Source: Candidatus Schmidhempelia bombi str. Bimp (GTDB lineage: Bacteria > Pseudomonadota > Gammaproteobacteria > Enterobacterales > Orbaceae). Taken from it: a stretch of DNA of 64,000 nucleotides. Location of the stretch: the NCBI RefSeq assembly GCF_000471645.3, contig NZ_AWGA01000065.1:1-64000 (forward strand), given 5' to 3'. Positions within the stretch are counted from its first letter, which is position 1, and each line of letters opens with the position of its first letter. The notes beneath the pieces were generated by a model that worked only from the letters and a program-made list of their open reading frames with translations, made no database searches and was not told the DNA's origin. Shown here one piece after another: positions 41,111 through 50,466 of the stretch. Both the position numbers and the translations under genes were made by a program.

Positions 41111-41977
41111 TTACATTAGTGTGCGATCTTTAATTTCATTAGAAAACATCATCATATCTGCATAAATGGAAAAATAGAAAGACATAAATTCATTATTATT
41201 ATTTTTTTGTACTGAGATAAATTCAACTAATTTATATTTAATTAAAATGGAAAAGAAATAAAAAAAGTGATAATTATTCCAACGATCATGTTTTAACATT
41301 AAGAAAGAAGGCTTTGATGAATAGTAATCATGATTATAAGCAAATTTTAAATAATTATTATCATATTTAACGATAAAATAAACGTCATTCAAATTCTTAT
41401 CGATGATAACACGATGCACCACTAATTCCGTACCGTGACGAATTTTTTGTTTAATCCCATATTTATCATTTAAATAGATGTAACCTACAGGTGCTTTAAC
41501 GTAAATTGATTTATTGATAAGTGGCTCTAAACTATTTTTAATATTGTTTAGACGCATTTGATTATTGATAAAATAGATACCTTGTTTTTCAATTTGTTGC
41601 CGCTGCAATGGTTCATTCCTTTTAACCGCAATATAAGCAGGCTGGCAATTATCAAGGATCGCTTTTCTAAATGTCTCATAACGTCTACGGATAATAGTGT
41701 TGGTTAAACGTCCATGATGACTAATATTATTTTGATACGATAATTTTGAGCTATTAGCACTAGGTTGCAAAAATAAATTCAGGTAAGCATGCGACTTGAC
41801 CTCCGCATGTTGATCGTCAGTAAAACCAAACTCATCACCTAATAATTTATTATAATAACAAGTTTCATTGTTTATTTTAGATAGATCATATTCTGATGCA
41901 TGAGATAGTTGATTAGGCATATCTCCTACTAACATAATTGATGAAATCATCAACCATACTACTCTTCTCATAAACAC
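41111..41977 (-). CDS. Secreted protein of unknown function
   Basis: A 288-residue protein with a plausible signal peptide (residues 1-27, ending around SHAS). Cysteines occur in NNETCYYNK and LDNCQPAY. Residues about 155-200 (YVKAPVGYIYLNDKYGIKQ...IRHGTELVVHRVI) look like a bacterial SH3 segment, a common wall-binding module; this is pattern recognition only. The rest is Asn/Tyr/Lys-rich without recognisable motifs. It converges with ispE and borders more than 1 kb of gene-free DNA. I do not recognise the gene. Confidence 0.65.
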   Translation of the reverse strand: MFMRRVVWLMISSIMLVGDMPNQLSHASEYDLSKINNETCYYNKLLGDEFGFTDDQHAEVKSHAYLNLFLQPSANSSKLSYQNNISHHGRLTNTIIRRRYETFRKAILDNCQPAYIAVKRNEPLQRQQIEKQGIYFINNQMRLNNIKNSLEPLINKSIYVKAPVGYIYLNDKYGIKQKIRHGTELVVHRVIIDKNLNDVYFIVKYDNNYLKFAYNHDYYSSKPSFLMLKHDRWNNYHFFYFFSILIKYKLVEFISVQKNNNNEFMSFYFSIYADMMMFSNEIKDRTLM

Positions 41978-43053
41978 CTCTTATGTATATTTTAGCACAA
42001 TTACTGTTAAAATAATGTAAAGGAAATTATATAACTTAATGAGTTGTCAATAATAAATTTATGAAAATTATTCACTAATAATGTTATATCTATTCATAAA
42101 ATGAATAAATAGTATATAAGATAATCATAATATTGATTAAAAAGAAATTCTTTTAATTATCTCATAGATTTCTAGTACATTTATCTAAAATAAATCCAAC
42201 CCCAAATGAATTATTTTTTAAAATAATCTAAGCATTATAACTCTTTTTTATTATCTTAGTAAAAAGGATTAATATATTGTTAAGAAATCGAAAACAAAAA
42301 ATTAGTTTGAAAAAACGATATAATGAGGTGAAAAACGCGTAATACGATACATATAATTAGCTTATCTAGCGACTGAATCGGCTAATCTTACAAAGATCCA
42401 ATTATAATAAAAACATTATTTTTAGTTTTTAAAGCTATCTAATAAGTACCAATATATCTAAATTTATCAACATGAGGAGTTCAAAGATGGAAAATTATTA
42501 CTGATTGAGAAATTAATATCACTAATTTTAGAGTTGCTTTAATAGCAAGTTTTATTTTAACCATTACGATTATCTGAAAAATTTTAAAGTAATTTAATCT
42601 TATCAAAATAAATATTAATTGATTAATCCATATCTTCACTGATGATGGGATTAGTAGGTCATATTAAATGATAAAACATCATTTGTTATATGGATACTAT
42701 TATTAAAAAAGCGCCAGTAATCCCCACCTTCACCCTTGCTATTTATCGGTGATTACCATAATACAGGTTAGATTGCTACTTTTAATAAGCAGATTTTATT
42801 CATGCCCATAACAGGGCAAATATCGATTATTATTGAGGTTGTTTTTAGCTTTGGCAAAACAAAAATCACAACATAGATCATAACACTTTTTCATACTTAT
42901 ACTGAGACGTGGTATTTCTAAAAGATGTCAACAAGAGTTAATGTTTATTATTGGTCTGATTTTATCATTGCTTAGATTGGACTCAAGTAGACTTATTGGA
43001 AATAAATATATTTATTTCCAATTTTAAAGTATTAATTTTTGGAAAAAGTCCTT
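41978..43053. other. 1.08-kb gene-poor region with a possible gene relic
   Basis: Very AT-rich DNA without an intact gene. From about 42705 to 43000 on the plus strand short frames read like pieces of a lost protein: APVIPTFTLAIYR, then (with a frame change) GDYHNTG-stop-IATFNKQILFMPITGQ, then ELMFIIGLILSLLRLD. The hydrophobic fragments suggest a former membrane protein, but its identity cannot be determined. Confidence 0.35.
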
Positions 43054-43293
43054 TTAAACTAAAAAGTTTTTACTTTTTTCGTCACAGTCCCGCTCCATTA
43101 TAACAACATAAGCTTCTCTTTTCCAAAAGAGATATAGTCGACGCATATCTCTTTCCATTGTCACCACTCGCCACCCCTCTCTTGCATATCTATTTAAAAT
43201 CTGTGAAAATTTAAACTCATTAATATTAGCTGCACCAAAAATCAATGAAGATAATGCGTCTTCTTGAACAATGACTACCTTGTATTCTTTCAT
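43054..43293 (-). CDS. DUF4177-like small protein
   Basis: A 79-residue protein. MKEYKVVIVQED, then ILNRYAREGWRVVTMERD and the final beta-strand AYVVIMERD follow the DUF4177 pattern: a short alpha/beta unit with the EGWRVV motif. No function is established for the family. It stands alone between gene-free regions, with its own upstream spacer. Confidence 0.75.
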   Translation of the reverse strand: MKEYKVVIVQEDALSSLIFGAANINEFKFSQILNRYAREGWRVVTMERDMRRLYLFWKREAYVVIMERDCDEKSKNFLV

Positions 43294-43830
43294 AATAGTA
43301 CCTTATACTTGCTCTTTAAATTAACAACACTTTAATTATAAATAACTTTAAAATAGTCTGAAATTATATACATATTAGGTTTTATTTTCTAACACATCAC
43401 AAATTTCTTCTTGAAAAATATATTGATATATTTTGTATGTCAACTTTTTCAACAACTATATAACAAACTATACAAACGCATACCCATATAAATTTTTTAT
43501 TATTGTTTAATTACTATAGTGGTTATTATATCTCAACTAATTTTTACTCCTGTAAAATAGCAGATTAAAATATATTTATTTAAAAACTTTTGTTGTAGCA
43601 ATAATGGAAAGGATAACTTTATTGAGAAAAGTTCTTAGTTTTGTATCACTTAAAGACATAATAATATTTTGTACACAAGTTAAAATGTAGTTATGTACTC
43701 ATCATGTACAAAATTGCAAGCGAACAAAGTAAAACAATTACAAAAAAACTAAGATAAACTAAAACAAAATAAGTTAAAAACCTCTTTATTGAAAATGGTT
43801 TACGCTAACAAATGGAAACAAACATAAACA
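43294..43830. other. Gene-free region upstream of sbcB with an inverted repeat
   Basis: These 537 bases show no gene. TTTTGTACA (43667-43675) and TGTACAAAA (43705-43713) form a perfect 9-bp inverted repeat with 29 bases between, and a further TGTAC lies in the middle. It could be an operator for sbcB or a hairpin; no known consensus is matched. Confidence 0.45.
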
Positions 43831-45264
43831 ATGACAAACGCAAATTTACAACCAACATTTTACTTTCATGATTATGAAACATTTGGCATCAATCCTGCTT
43901 ATGATAAGCCTTCCCAATTTGCTGGTATAAGAACCGATAGCGAATTTAATATTATAGATAAACCGCTAGTCATGTATTGCCGTCCTCCTAATGATTATCT
44001 ACCCGATCCCATTGCCACATTAATTACGGGTATTACGCCACAACGAGCAATAAAAGAAGGGATTTGTGAGGCTGAATTTGCTAAGCAAATTGCACAGCAG
44101 TTTAATTTACCAAATACCTGTATCCTAGGCTATAACAATATTCGTTTTGATGATGAGGTCACCCGTAATATTTTTTATCGAAATTTCTATGACCCTTATG
44201 CCTATAGTTGGTGTAATGGTAATTCTAGATGGGATTTACTCGATGTAGTAAGAGCCTGTTACGCATTAAGACCTGAGGGGATTAATTGGCCATTAAATGA
44301 AAATGAATGTCCTAGCTTCCGTCTTGAGCACTTAACCAAAGCCAATAATATTGAACATCAACATGCTCATGACGCTATGTCAGATGTTTATGCGACAATC
44401 GCTATTGCCAAACTAATTAAAACTCAGCAACCTAAACTTTTTGACTATCTTTTTTCGTTAAGGAATAAAAATCAAGTCGCTCAGCTATTTGATATTGTAC
44501 AAATGACACCTTTAGTCCACGTATCAGGTATGTTAGGTGCTTATCGAGGTAATACCAGTTGGATAGCACCTATTATTTGGCATCCTCTACAATCAAATGC
44601 CATCGTGGTTTGTGATTTAATGGGGGATGTTAATCTTTTATTAGATTATGATATAACTGAATTAAAACAACGGTTATATACTAAAAATGAAGATTTAGCA
44701 CCTGAAGAAACACGGATACCATTAAAATTAATCCATATAAATAAATGCCCTGTTGTGGCACCAGCAAAAACACTACTACCTGAAAACGCGAAACGCTTAC
44801 ACATAGATCGTGATCAATGTTTAAATAATCTTAATTTACTTCGCAACCATCAAAAATTAATTCAAGATAAAATTACCTTATTATTTTCTATACCAGATAC
44901 GTATCCCGAGATAAAGGATGTGGATGGCAAACTATATCAAGGTTTCCTAAATTCTTATGATAAATCTATTTGTGAAACGATTAGATCTACAATGCCTGAA
45001 CAACTGGCAGCACTTAATCCTACTTTTGACGATCCACGGATGAAAACCATATTTTTTCGATATAAAGCACGTAATTATCTAGAACAATTAAGTCAATCAG
45101 AGCAAGTACAATGGCAATTGCATCGAGAAGATAAATTAAATCAACATGTCATACAAGATTATCTACTAAAACTTGAACAACAGGCAACAATCCATCAACA
45201 ATCACCTGATAAGCTTAAGTTGATTAAGGATCTTTATGATTATTGTATATATTTATTACAGTAA
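43831..45264 (+). CDS. sbcB: Exodeoxyribonuclease I
   Basis: DEDDh 3'-5' exonuclease specific for single-stranded DNA, used in recombination and mismatch repair. The 477 residues match E. coli ExoI (475). Metal ligands Asp and Glu lie in FHDYETFGINP, an Asp in YNNIRFDDEVTRNIFYRNFYD, and the His/Asp pair in AHDAMSDVYATIAIAK. The SH3-like and C-terminal domains follow. It stands alone. Confidence 0.96.
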   Translation: MTNANLQPTFYFHDYETFGINPAYDKPSQFAGIRTDSEFNIIDKPLVMYCRPPNDYLPDPIATLITGITPQRAIKEGICEAEFAKQIAQQFNLPNTCILGYNNIRFDDEVTRNIFYRNFYDPYAYSWCNGNSRWDLLDVVRACYALRPEGINWPLNENECPSFRLEHLTKANNIEHQHAHDAMSDVYATIAIAKLIKTQQPKLFDYLFSLRNKNQVAQLFDIVQMTPLVHVSGMLGAYRGNTSWIAPIIWHPLQSNAIVVCDLMGDVNLLLDYDITELKQRLYTKNEDLAPEETRIPLKLIHINKCPVVAPAKTLLPENAKRLHIDRDQCLNNLNLLRNHQKLIQDKITLLFSIPDTYPEIKDVDGKLYQGFLNSYDKSICETIRSTMPEQLAALNPTFDDPRMKTIFFRYKARNYLEQLSQSEQVQWQLHREDKLNQHVIQDYLLKLEQQATIHQQSPDKLKLIKDLYDYCIYLLQ

Positions 45265-45280
45265 TAGGTGACAATGTCAC
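45263..45280. repeat. Second copy of the AATAGGTGACAA(C/T)GTCAC motif
   Basis: Begins within the sbcB stop codon. It matches the palindrome at 35111-35133 over AATAGGTGACAAYGTCAC, then diverges on the right arm (ATAATT). Confidence 0.45.
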
Positions 45281-45515
45281 ATAATTAAAATCATTATTAA
45301 TAATTTAACCTCGCACTGCTATTTTATCGACAACAAATATGGCTAACTAGTATTAATGAACAATAGAAAAATTAAGACTTCCTTGTCCTGTTTACCTGAG
45401 GACATAATAATACTATTTTTAAAATAGCTAAACGTATTAGATAAAATAAGCAACTTTATAACTATATGATTTATTTGATAATTATAAATGTTAGCGTATT
45501 ATTTTATAATGGCGT

Positions 45516-45962
45516 ATGATAGGTATTTTAAAAAGGAAATTTGACATTTCTATTATGAAAAAATTTTTATCAGCTCAACAACATCGACAAAATCGTATAT
45601 ATACATTATGTTCTAGCTTGTTTGGTTATTTACGCGCCTTTCTGATTATATTGTCCTGTTTACAAATAGGTAATTTGCTATCGTCATTATTACCTATAAT
45701 GATTCCTGGCAGTATTATCGGTCTACTATTACTTTTCTTTTTACTTGTTTTCCAGCTCATACCTAGCCAATGGGTGGAAGGTGGTTGTAAATTATTTATG
45801 CGCTATATGACGTTGCTGTTTATTCCTGCTGGAATGGGGATCATGGATAATTACAGTTTATTATTAAACAACTTCTTACCAATTATTATCGGATGTTTAA
45901 TCAGTACTGTTCTTATTCTATTATTAGTAGGATACTTAACTCAGTATCTGCATACACGTTAA
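45516..45962 (+). CDS. yohJ: LrgA/CidA-family membrane protein YohJ
   Basis: Holin-like membrane protein that pairs with YohK/LrgB. The body from about residue 36 (YLRAFLIILSCLQIGNLLSSLLPIMIPGSIIGLLLLF) aligns with E. coli YohJ. Four membrane segments follow. The first 35 residues are a hydrophilic extension not seen in YohJ. An internal ATG at 45555 is an alternative start, and neither start has a well-placed ribosome site. yohK follows by 18 bases. In Staphylococcus the LrgAB pair affects autolysis and pyruvate uptake; the role here is inferred only. Confidence 0.85.
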   Translation: MIGILKRKFDISIMKKFLSAQQHRQNRIYTLCSSLFGYLRAFLIILSCLQIGNLLSSLLPIMIPGSIIGLLLLFFLLVFQLIPSQWVEGGCKLFMRYMTLLFIPAGMGIMDNYSLLLNNFLPIIIGCLISTVLILLLVGYLTQYLHTR

Positions 45963-45980
45963 TATAAGGAAAATGTAATT

Positions 45981-46670
45981 ATGTTATGGATGCTAGCATT
46001 AACGTTATTGGTTTTTTTCTTAGCAAAAAAATTAGCACAGTTAGTTAAAACACCTCTGTGTAATCCATTATTAGTTTCTGTCTTAATTTTAATACCTATT
46101 ATGTTATTAACCAAAGTAACCTATAGTCAATATGCAGCAAATGTGAAAATCCTTAATGATCTTTTGTCTTATTCAGTCGTTGCGCTAGCCTATCCACTTT
46201 ATGAGTTACTACCACAAATTAAAGAACGCTGGCGTTCAATTATGTTTATAACCGCTATTGCGTCTATTTCCGCTATGATTACTGGTGTCTGTATTGCATT
46301 TTGGCTTGGTGCTAGTCCTGAAATTGCAGCCAGTATCTTACCGAAATCGGTCACAACGCCAATTGCGGTGACCATATCCGCAGCCGAATCAGGTATACCC
46401 TCTATTGCTGCATTTTGTGTGATTTTTGTCGGCATATCAGGTGCACTATTTGGACACTTAATTCTTAATCTATTTAAGGTCAAATTGCCCGCAGCTCGAG
46501 GGTTAGCTATTGGTGCCGTATCCCATGCTGTTGGTACAGCGCGTTGTATTGAGGTAGATTACCAAGAAGGTGCTTATAGTACCTTAGCATTAGTTCTTTG
46601 CGGTATTTTCACTTCCATAACGGCACCTTTTTTATTTCCAATAATGTTATTTATTTACCAATATTTCTAA
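45981..46670 (+). CDS. yohK: LrgB/CidB-family membrane protein YohK
   Basis: Partner of YohJ, 229 residues with about seven membrane segments. The family signature ILPKSVTTPIAVTISAAESGIPSI and the later GAVSHAVGTARCIEVDYQEGAYSTLAL are intact. It is coexpressed with yohJ and followed after 19 bases by sanA; in E. coli yohJK-cdd-sanA are neighbours, so cdd has been lost from between them here. Confidence 0.92.
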   Translation: MLWMLALTLLVFFLAKKLAQLVKTPLCNPLLVSVLILIPIMLLTKVTYSQYAANVKILNDLLSYSVVALAYPLYELLPQIKERWRSIMFITAIASISAMITGVCIAFWLGASPEIAASILPKSVTTPIAVTISAAESGIPSIAAFCVIFVGISGALFGHLILNLFKVKLPAARGLAIGAVSHAVGTARCIEVDYQEGAYSTLALVLCGIFTSITAPFLFPIMLFIYQYF

Positions 46671-46689
46671 TTATCTATACGAGTACATC

Positions 46690-47379
46690 ATGAATATAAA
46701 AAAGATAATTAAACACTTATATTATTTAATCATTGCTAGCTGTCTATTAATTATCACTCTTGATTGTTGGATAATCTATAAGACAGTCCCTTACATATAT
46801 AACAACATTGATGATCTACCCGTTAGACCTATCGGCGTTGTACTAGGAACATCTAAATATGTTCGTGGAGGCGGTTACAACGAATTTTATAGGCAACGTA
46901 TTTTGGGAGCAACAGAGCTTTATTTTGCCAATAAAGTCAATTATCTCCTATTAAGTGGTGATAATTCGACAATGAACTACAATGAACCCAAAACAATGCG
47001 TAAAGATCTCTTAAAGGCCGATATACCTGCTTCTGCTATATTTTTAGATTATGCAGGCTTTCGGACCTTGGATTCAATTGTACGTGCTAATCGTGTGTTT
47101 AATGCGCAAAACTTTACCATTATTACCCAGCAATTTCACTGTGAAAGAGCAATTTTTATTGCTCAATATCAAGGGATTTTAGCGCAATGTTATGCCGTCC
47201 CCTCCCCTAAAAAAATGAAATTAATAAAAATACGCGAATTATTTGCTCGATTAAGTGCTTTTATTGATTTATACATTTTACATAAGGGACCAAAGTTTTT
47301 AGGACCAACATTACCCATCATTCAAGACGATGATAAAGCTAACGATAATCCGTCATCAACAATTGAAGGCTTATCCTAA
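46690..47379 (+). CDS. sanA: SanA, envelope-barrier protein (DUF218)
   Basis: Single-pass inner-membrane protein with a periplasmic DUF218 domain, needed for resistance to vancomycin at high temperature in E. coli. A membrane anchor covers about residues 8-33. GVVLGTSKYVRGGGYNEFYRQRI, LLLSGDNSTMNYNEP and DYAGFRTLDSIVRA are the conserved blocks. The 229 residues match the family. It follows yohK by 19 bases. Confidence 0.92.
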   Translation: MNIKKIIKHLYYLIIASCLLIITLDCWIIYKTVPYIYNNIDDLPVRPIGVVLGTSKYVRGGGYNEFYRQRILGATELYFANKVNYLLLSGDNSTMNYNEPKTMRKDLLKADIPASAIFLDYAGFRTLDSIVRANRVFNAQNFTIITQQFHCERAIFIAQYQGILAQCYAVPSPKKMKLIKIRELFARLSAFIDLYILHKGPKFLGPTLPIIQDDDKANDNPSSTIEGLS

Positions 47380-47405
47380 TATTGGTAAAGATTTAAACTA
47401 AACTA

Positions 47406-47427
47406 TTATTGCATTTTTATGCAATAA
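47406..47427. promoter_or_regulatory. Possible ARG box (ArgR site) upstream of artP
   Basis: TTATTGCAT and its exact complement ATGCAATAA enclose TTTT, giving a symmetric 22-base site 44 bp before artP. The core TGCAT-TTTT-ATGCA differs from the ArgR consensus TGAAT-W4-ATTCA by one symmetric change per arm. E. coli art genes are repressed by ArgR. Binding here is inferred; a hairpin role is the alternative. Confidence 0.45.
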
Positions 47428-47470
47428 AATGTAATATTTAATCAAAATCTTGTTTAAAAATTGAGACAGA

Positions 47471-48199
47471 ATGAATATAGCATTAAATAATATTGACTGC
47501 TTTTACGGGAAACACCAAGCATTATGTGATGTAAGTTTGTGCTATCCTTTAGGCGAAACTATTGTGCTTCTAGGACCTAGTGGTGCCGGTAAAAGCTCAT
47601 TATTAAAAGTATTTAATTTACTTGAAAAACCAGTTTCAGGTTCAATGAAAATAGCAGATATTTTTTGCGATTTTTCTAAACCGATTAAAGATGACATCGT
47701 GCATTTATTAAGAAAAGATGTTGGCATGGTTTTTCAAAATTATAATCTTTGGCCCCATTTAACTGTCATGGAAAATCTGATTGAAGCGCCATGCCAAGTG
47801 TTAGGGATGAATAAAAAAGACGCTATTGAGAAAGCGATGAGTTTGCTAACACGTTTACAACTATCCACATTTAGTCAACGTTATCCTTTACATTTATCAG
47901 GTGGACAACAACAGCGTGTTGCCATCGCGCGCGCATTAATGATGGAGCCTAAAATATTACTATTTGATGAACCAACTGCAGCACTCGATCCAGAAAGCAC
48001 GTCTCAAGTAGCAGAGATTATCAATGAGTTGGCTGACGGTGGTATTACTCAAATTATCGTAACTCATGAGGTCGATTTTGCTAAAAAAGTGGCTAGTCAA
48101 ATCATCTATATGGAAAATGGACAGATCATTGAGCAAGGTGATGCTACGTGTCTAATATCTCCCAAAACAGAAAATTTAAAGGCTTACTTATCACATTAA
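47471..48199 (+). CDS. artP: Arginine ABC transporter ATP-binding protein
   Basis: ATPase of the ArtPQM arginine importer, 242 residues as in E. coli. Walker A is [13 protein letters not shown], the signature is [16 protein letters not shown], Walker B is [12 protein letters not shown], and the H-loop is VTHEVDFA. It heads artP-artI-artQ-artM, all on the plus strand with short gaps. Confidence 0.96.
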   Translation: MNIALNNIDCFYGKHQALCDVSLCYPLGETIVLLGPSGAGKSSLLKVFNLLEKPVSGSMKIADIFCDFSKPIKDDIVHLLRKDVGMVFQNYNLWPHLTVMENLIEAPCQVLGMNKKDAIEKAMSLLTRLQLSTFSQRYPLHLSGGQQQRVAIARALMMEPKILLFDEPTAALDPESTSQVAEIINELADGGITQIIVTHEVDFAKKVASQIIYMENGQIIEQGDATCLISPKTENLKAYLSH

Positions 48200-48208
48200 G
48201 GTGACAAA

Positions 48209-48940
48209 ATGAGAACGTGTTTATTAATTTTAGCCCTTAGTAGCTTATGTTTCTCGGCCTTCGCTCAACATATTACTTTTGGTACAGAGGCAACTTATGC
48301 ACCTTTTGAATATTATGATAAAGATAATCAATTAGTTGGTTTTGATATTGATATTGCCAAGAAAATCTGTGAAATAAAACAACTCAATTGTAAATTTACT
48401 AATCAATCTTTTGATAGCTTAATTCCAAGTTTAAAAACGCGCCGTATTGATGCAGCGATATCTGGTATTGATATCACGCCAGAACGCAAAGAACAAGTTA
48501 TGTTTAGCCAACCTTATTACCTTAATTCGGCGGCATTTCTAACGCAGAAACAGGCATTATCAACCATACAAGCGCTTAAAGGGAAACGAGTTGGTATTCA
48601 AAATGGCACCACATATCAAAAATATCTCTTAGAACAATTTCCACAAATAAAATTAGTCAACTATGTAACTTATCAATATGCCATTCTAGATCTGAAAAGT
48701 AAACGTATTGATGCGATATTCAGTGATAGAGCTTTAGCTGATGAATGGATTAAAAGTGATAGCAACTTAGCTATATTAGGCAATAATATTGTTGATCCTG
48801 ACTATTTTGGCTCTGGTTTAGGAATTGCAGTACATAAAGGAAATGATCAGCTAGTTGAAATTTTTAATCAGGCTTTAGAACAGATGAAAATAGATGGTAG
48901 CTATCAACAAATTTATGATAAATGGTTTACTAATCCATAA
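48209..48940 (+). CDS. artI: Arginine-binding periplasmic protein
   Basis: Substrate-binding protein delivering arginine to ArtQMP. The 243 residues begin with a signal peptide (MRTCLLILALSSLCFSAFA, cut before Q20). ITFGTEATYAPFEYYDKDNQLVGFDIDIAKKICE is the classic start of the SBP-3 family. One such gene is present where E. coli has two (artI and artJ), so the I/J assignment is by position. Confidence 0.93.
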   Translation: MRTCLLILALSSLCFSAFAQHITFGTEATYAPFEYYDKDNQLVGFDIDIAKKICEIKQLNCKFTNQSFDSLIPSLKTRRIDAAISGIDITPERKEQVMFSQPYYLNSAAFLTQKQALSTIQALKGKRVGIQNGTTYQKYLLEQFPQIKLVNYVTYQYAILDLKSKRIDAIFSDRALADEWIKSDSNLAILGNNIVDPDYFGSGLGIAVHKGNDQLVEIFNQALEQMKIDGSYQQIYDKWFTNP

Positions 48941-49026
48941 TGAATAGTTAATCAAAACAGATACGTAATGATAAACACTTTTGGATGTGTTTGTCTTTTT
49001 CTAACTACTTAAGAGAAGATTAATTT

Positions 49027-49770
49027 ATGTCACAATGGTTTTTAGATAGCAGCTTTACTTTGCTACTTAAAGCTTCGGGAGTCACTTTATATTTAGCGCT
49101 AAGTTCTTTACTATTAGGACTACTATTGGCGCTGGTATTTGCTGTATTAGAAGCAAATAGTTTTAGATGGGTTGCAAAAACGACCACATTATTGGTTATG
49201 ATTATTCGAGGATTACCTGAAATTCTCGTTGTGATTGCTATTTATAATGGCATTCCTATGATTTTAAATGCTATTGCTGATGGATTTACAATGCATTTAT
49301 TCATTACTGATATTACGATCCAACATAATATTGAAAATTTTGATATCAGCCCAATTATTTGCGGCATTATTGCTTTATCTTTATTGTATGCTTCTTACGC
49401 CTCGCAAACACTACGTGGCGCATTTAAAGCCATTTCTCCTGGACAGCGCCAAGCCGCTCAAGTATTAGGATTAAGTAAAGCAAGGATATTATGGCGTATT
49501 GAACTTCCGCAATTATGGCGACATGCCTTACCTGGTTTAGGCAATCAATGGTTAGTATTACTTAAAGATACCGCCTTGGTGTCGCTTATTACCGTCAATG
49601 ACATTATGATGCAAACACTTAGCATTATTTCTTATACTAAACAACCTTTCAGTGGATACTTAATGGCCGCAAGCTTATATTTACTTATCTCAGTAATTAG
49701 CCAATGGTTCTTAAAAAAATTAGAAAAAAAATCACTCTATTTTGAACAAGGAGCCTCCTATGCTAGATAA
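49027..49770 (+). CDS. artQ: Arginine ABC transporter permease ArtQ
   Basis: One of two HisMQ-type permeases of the arginine importer, 247 residues (238 in E. coli). It has the typical N-terminal helix, VMIIRGLPEILVVIAIYNGI, and the EAA loop GAFKAISPGQRQAAQVLGLSKARILWRIELPQL that docks ArtP. Its last 11 bases overlap artM. Confidence 0.94.
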   Translation: MSQWFLDSSFTLLLKASGVTLYLALSSLLLGLLLALVFAVLEANSFRWVAKTTTLLVMIIRGLPEILVVIAIYNGIPMILNAIADGFTMHLFITDITIQHNIENFDISPIICGIIALSLLYASYASQTLRGAFKAISPGQRQAAQVLGLSKARILWRIELPQLWRHALPGLGNQWLVLLKDTALVSLITVNDIMMQTLSIISYTKQPFSGYLMAASLYLLISVISQWFLKKLEKKSLYFEQGASYAR

Positions 49771-50440
49771 GCTTTTGAACTACACCTCAATATTAATAAA
49801 AGGTTTACCTACAACGATATCCTTAAGCGTGGCCGCGATTATTGCTGCTTGTCTATTATCTATAGTGTTAACTATTTTATTAAATAGCCAACATAAATTA
49901 TTAATAGCTAGTATAAAATTCTATATTCTAATTTTTACTGGTACACCATTGCTAGTGCAAATTATTATTATTTATTATGGACCAACACAATTTCCCGCCA
50001 TTCGCGAAAATTGGCCGCTGGTATGGTCACTGATTTCACACCCTTGGATGTGTGCATTTATCGCTTTAACATTAAATAGTGCTGCTTACACAACGCAAAT
50101 ATTTTATGGCGCATTAAAAGCAATACCACAAGGTCAATGGCAAGCTTGCGCTGTCCTAGGAATGAATAAAAGTCAAACATTAAAGATTATTATGCCTTAC
50201 GCTTTCAAAAGGGCAATCTCCTCCTATTCGAACGAAATTATTTTTGTTGTTAAAGGAACCGCTTTAGTATCAACCATTACATTAATGGACTTGATGGGGT
50301 ATAATCAATTCTTAAATGGACGTTATTATGAGTTCTCAATATTTATGATAACAGGGGGAATATACCTCTTGATAAATGGCTTACTTAGTGCCATGATGAG
50401 AAGCGTAGAGAAAAAAGCCTTGGCTTTTGAGACCCCCTAA
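49760..50440 (+). CDS. artM: Arginine ABC transporter permease ArtM
   Basis: Second permease of the importer, forming a heterodimer with ArtQ. From [17 protein letters not shown] it has 226 residues (222 in E. coli). The start at 49760 has an AAGGAG site seven bases before it; an upstream in-frame ATG at 49742 would lack one. [16 protein letters not shown] and the EAA loop [33 protein letters not shown] are intact. Confidence 0.95.
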   Translation: MLDKLLNYTSILIKGLPTTISLSVAAIIAACLLSIVLTILLNSQHKLLIASIKFYILIFTGTPLLVQIIIIYYGPTQFPAIRENWPLVWSLISHPWMCAFIALTLNSAAYTTQIFYGALKAIPQGQWQACAVLGMNKSQTLKIIMPYAFKRAISSYSNEIIFVVKGTALVSTITLMDLMGYNQFLNGRYYEFSIFMITGGIYLLINGLLSAMMRSVEKKALAFETP

Positions 50441-50466
50441 ATACAAGGAGTTTTTTAAGGGTTAAT

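Noticed and set aside
43603-43689. 28-codon frame upstream of sbcB
   Set aside because: No ribosome site or family match; it overlaps the inverted repeat and is likely chance.
45263-45285. Possible CRP site (GTGA...TCAC) after sbcB
   Set aside because: The half-sites are five bases apart instead of six, and the site overlaps a stop codon rather than a promoter.
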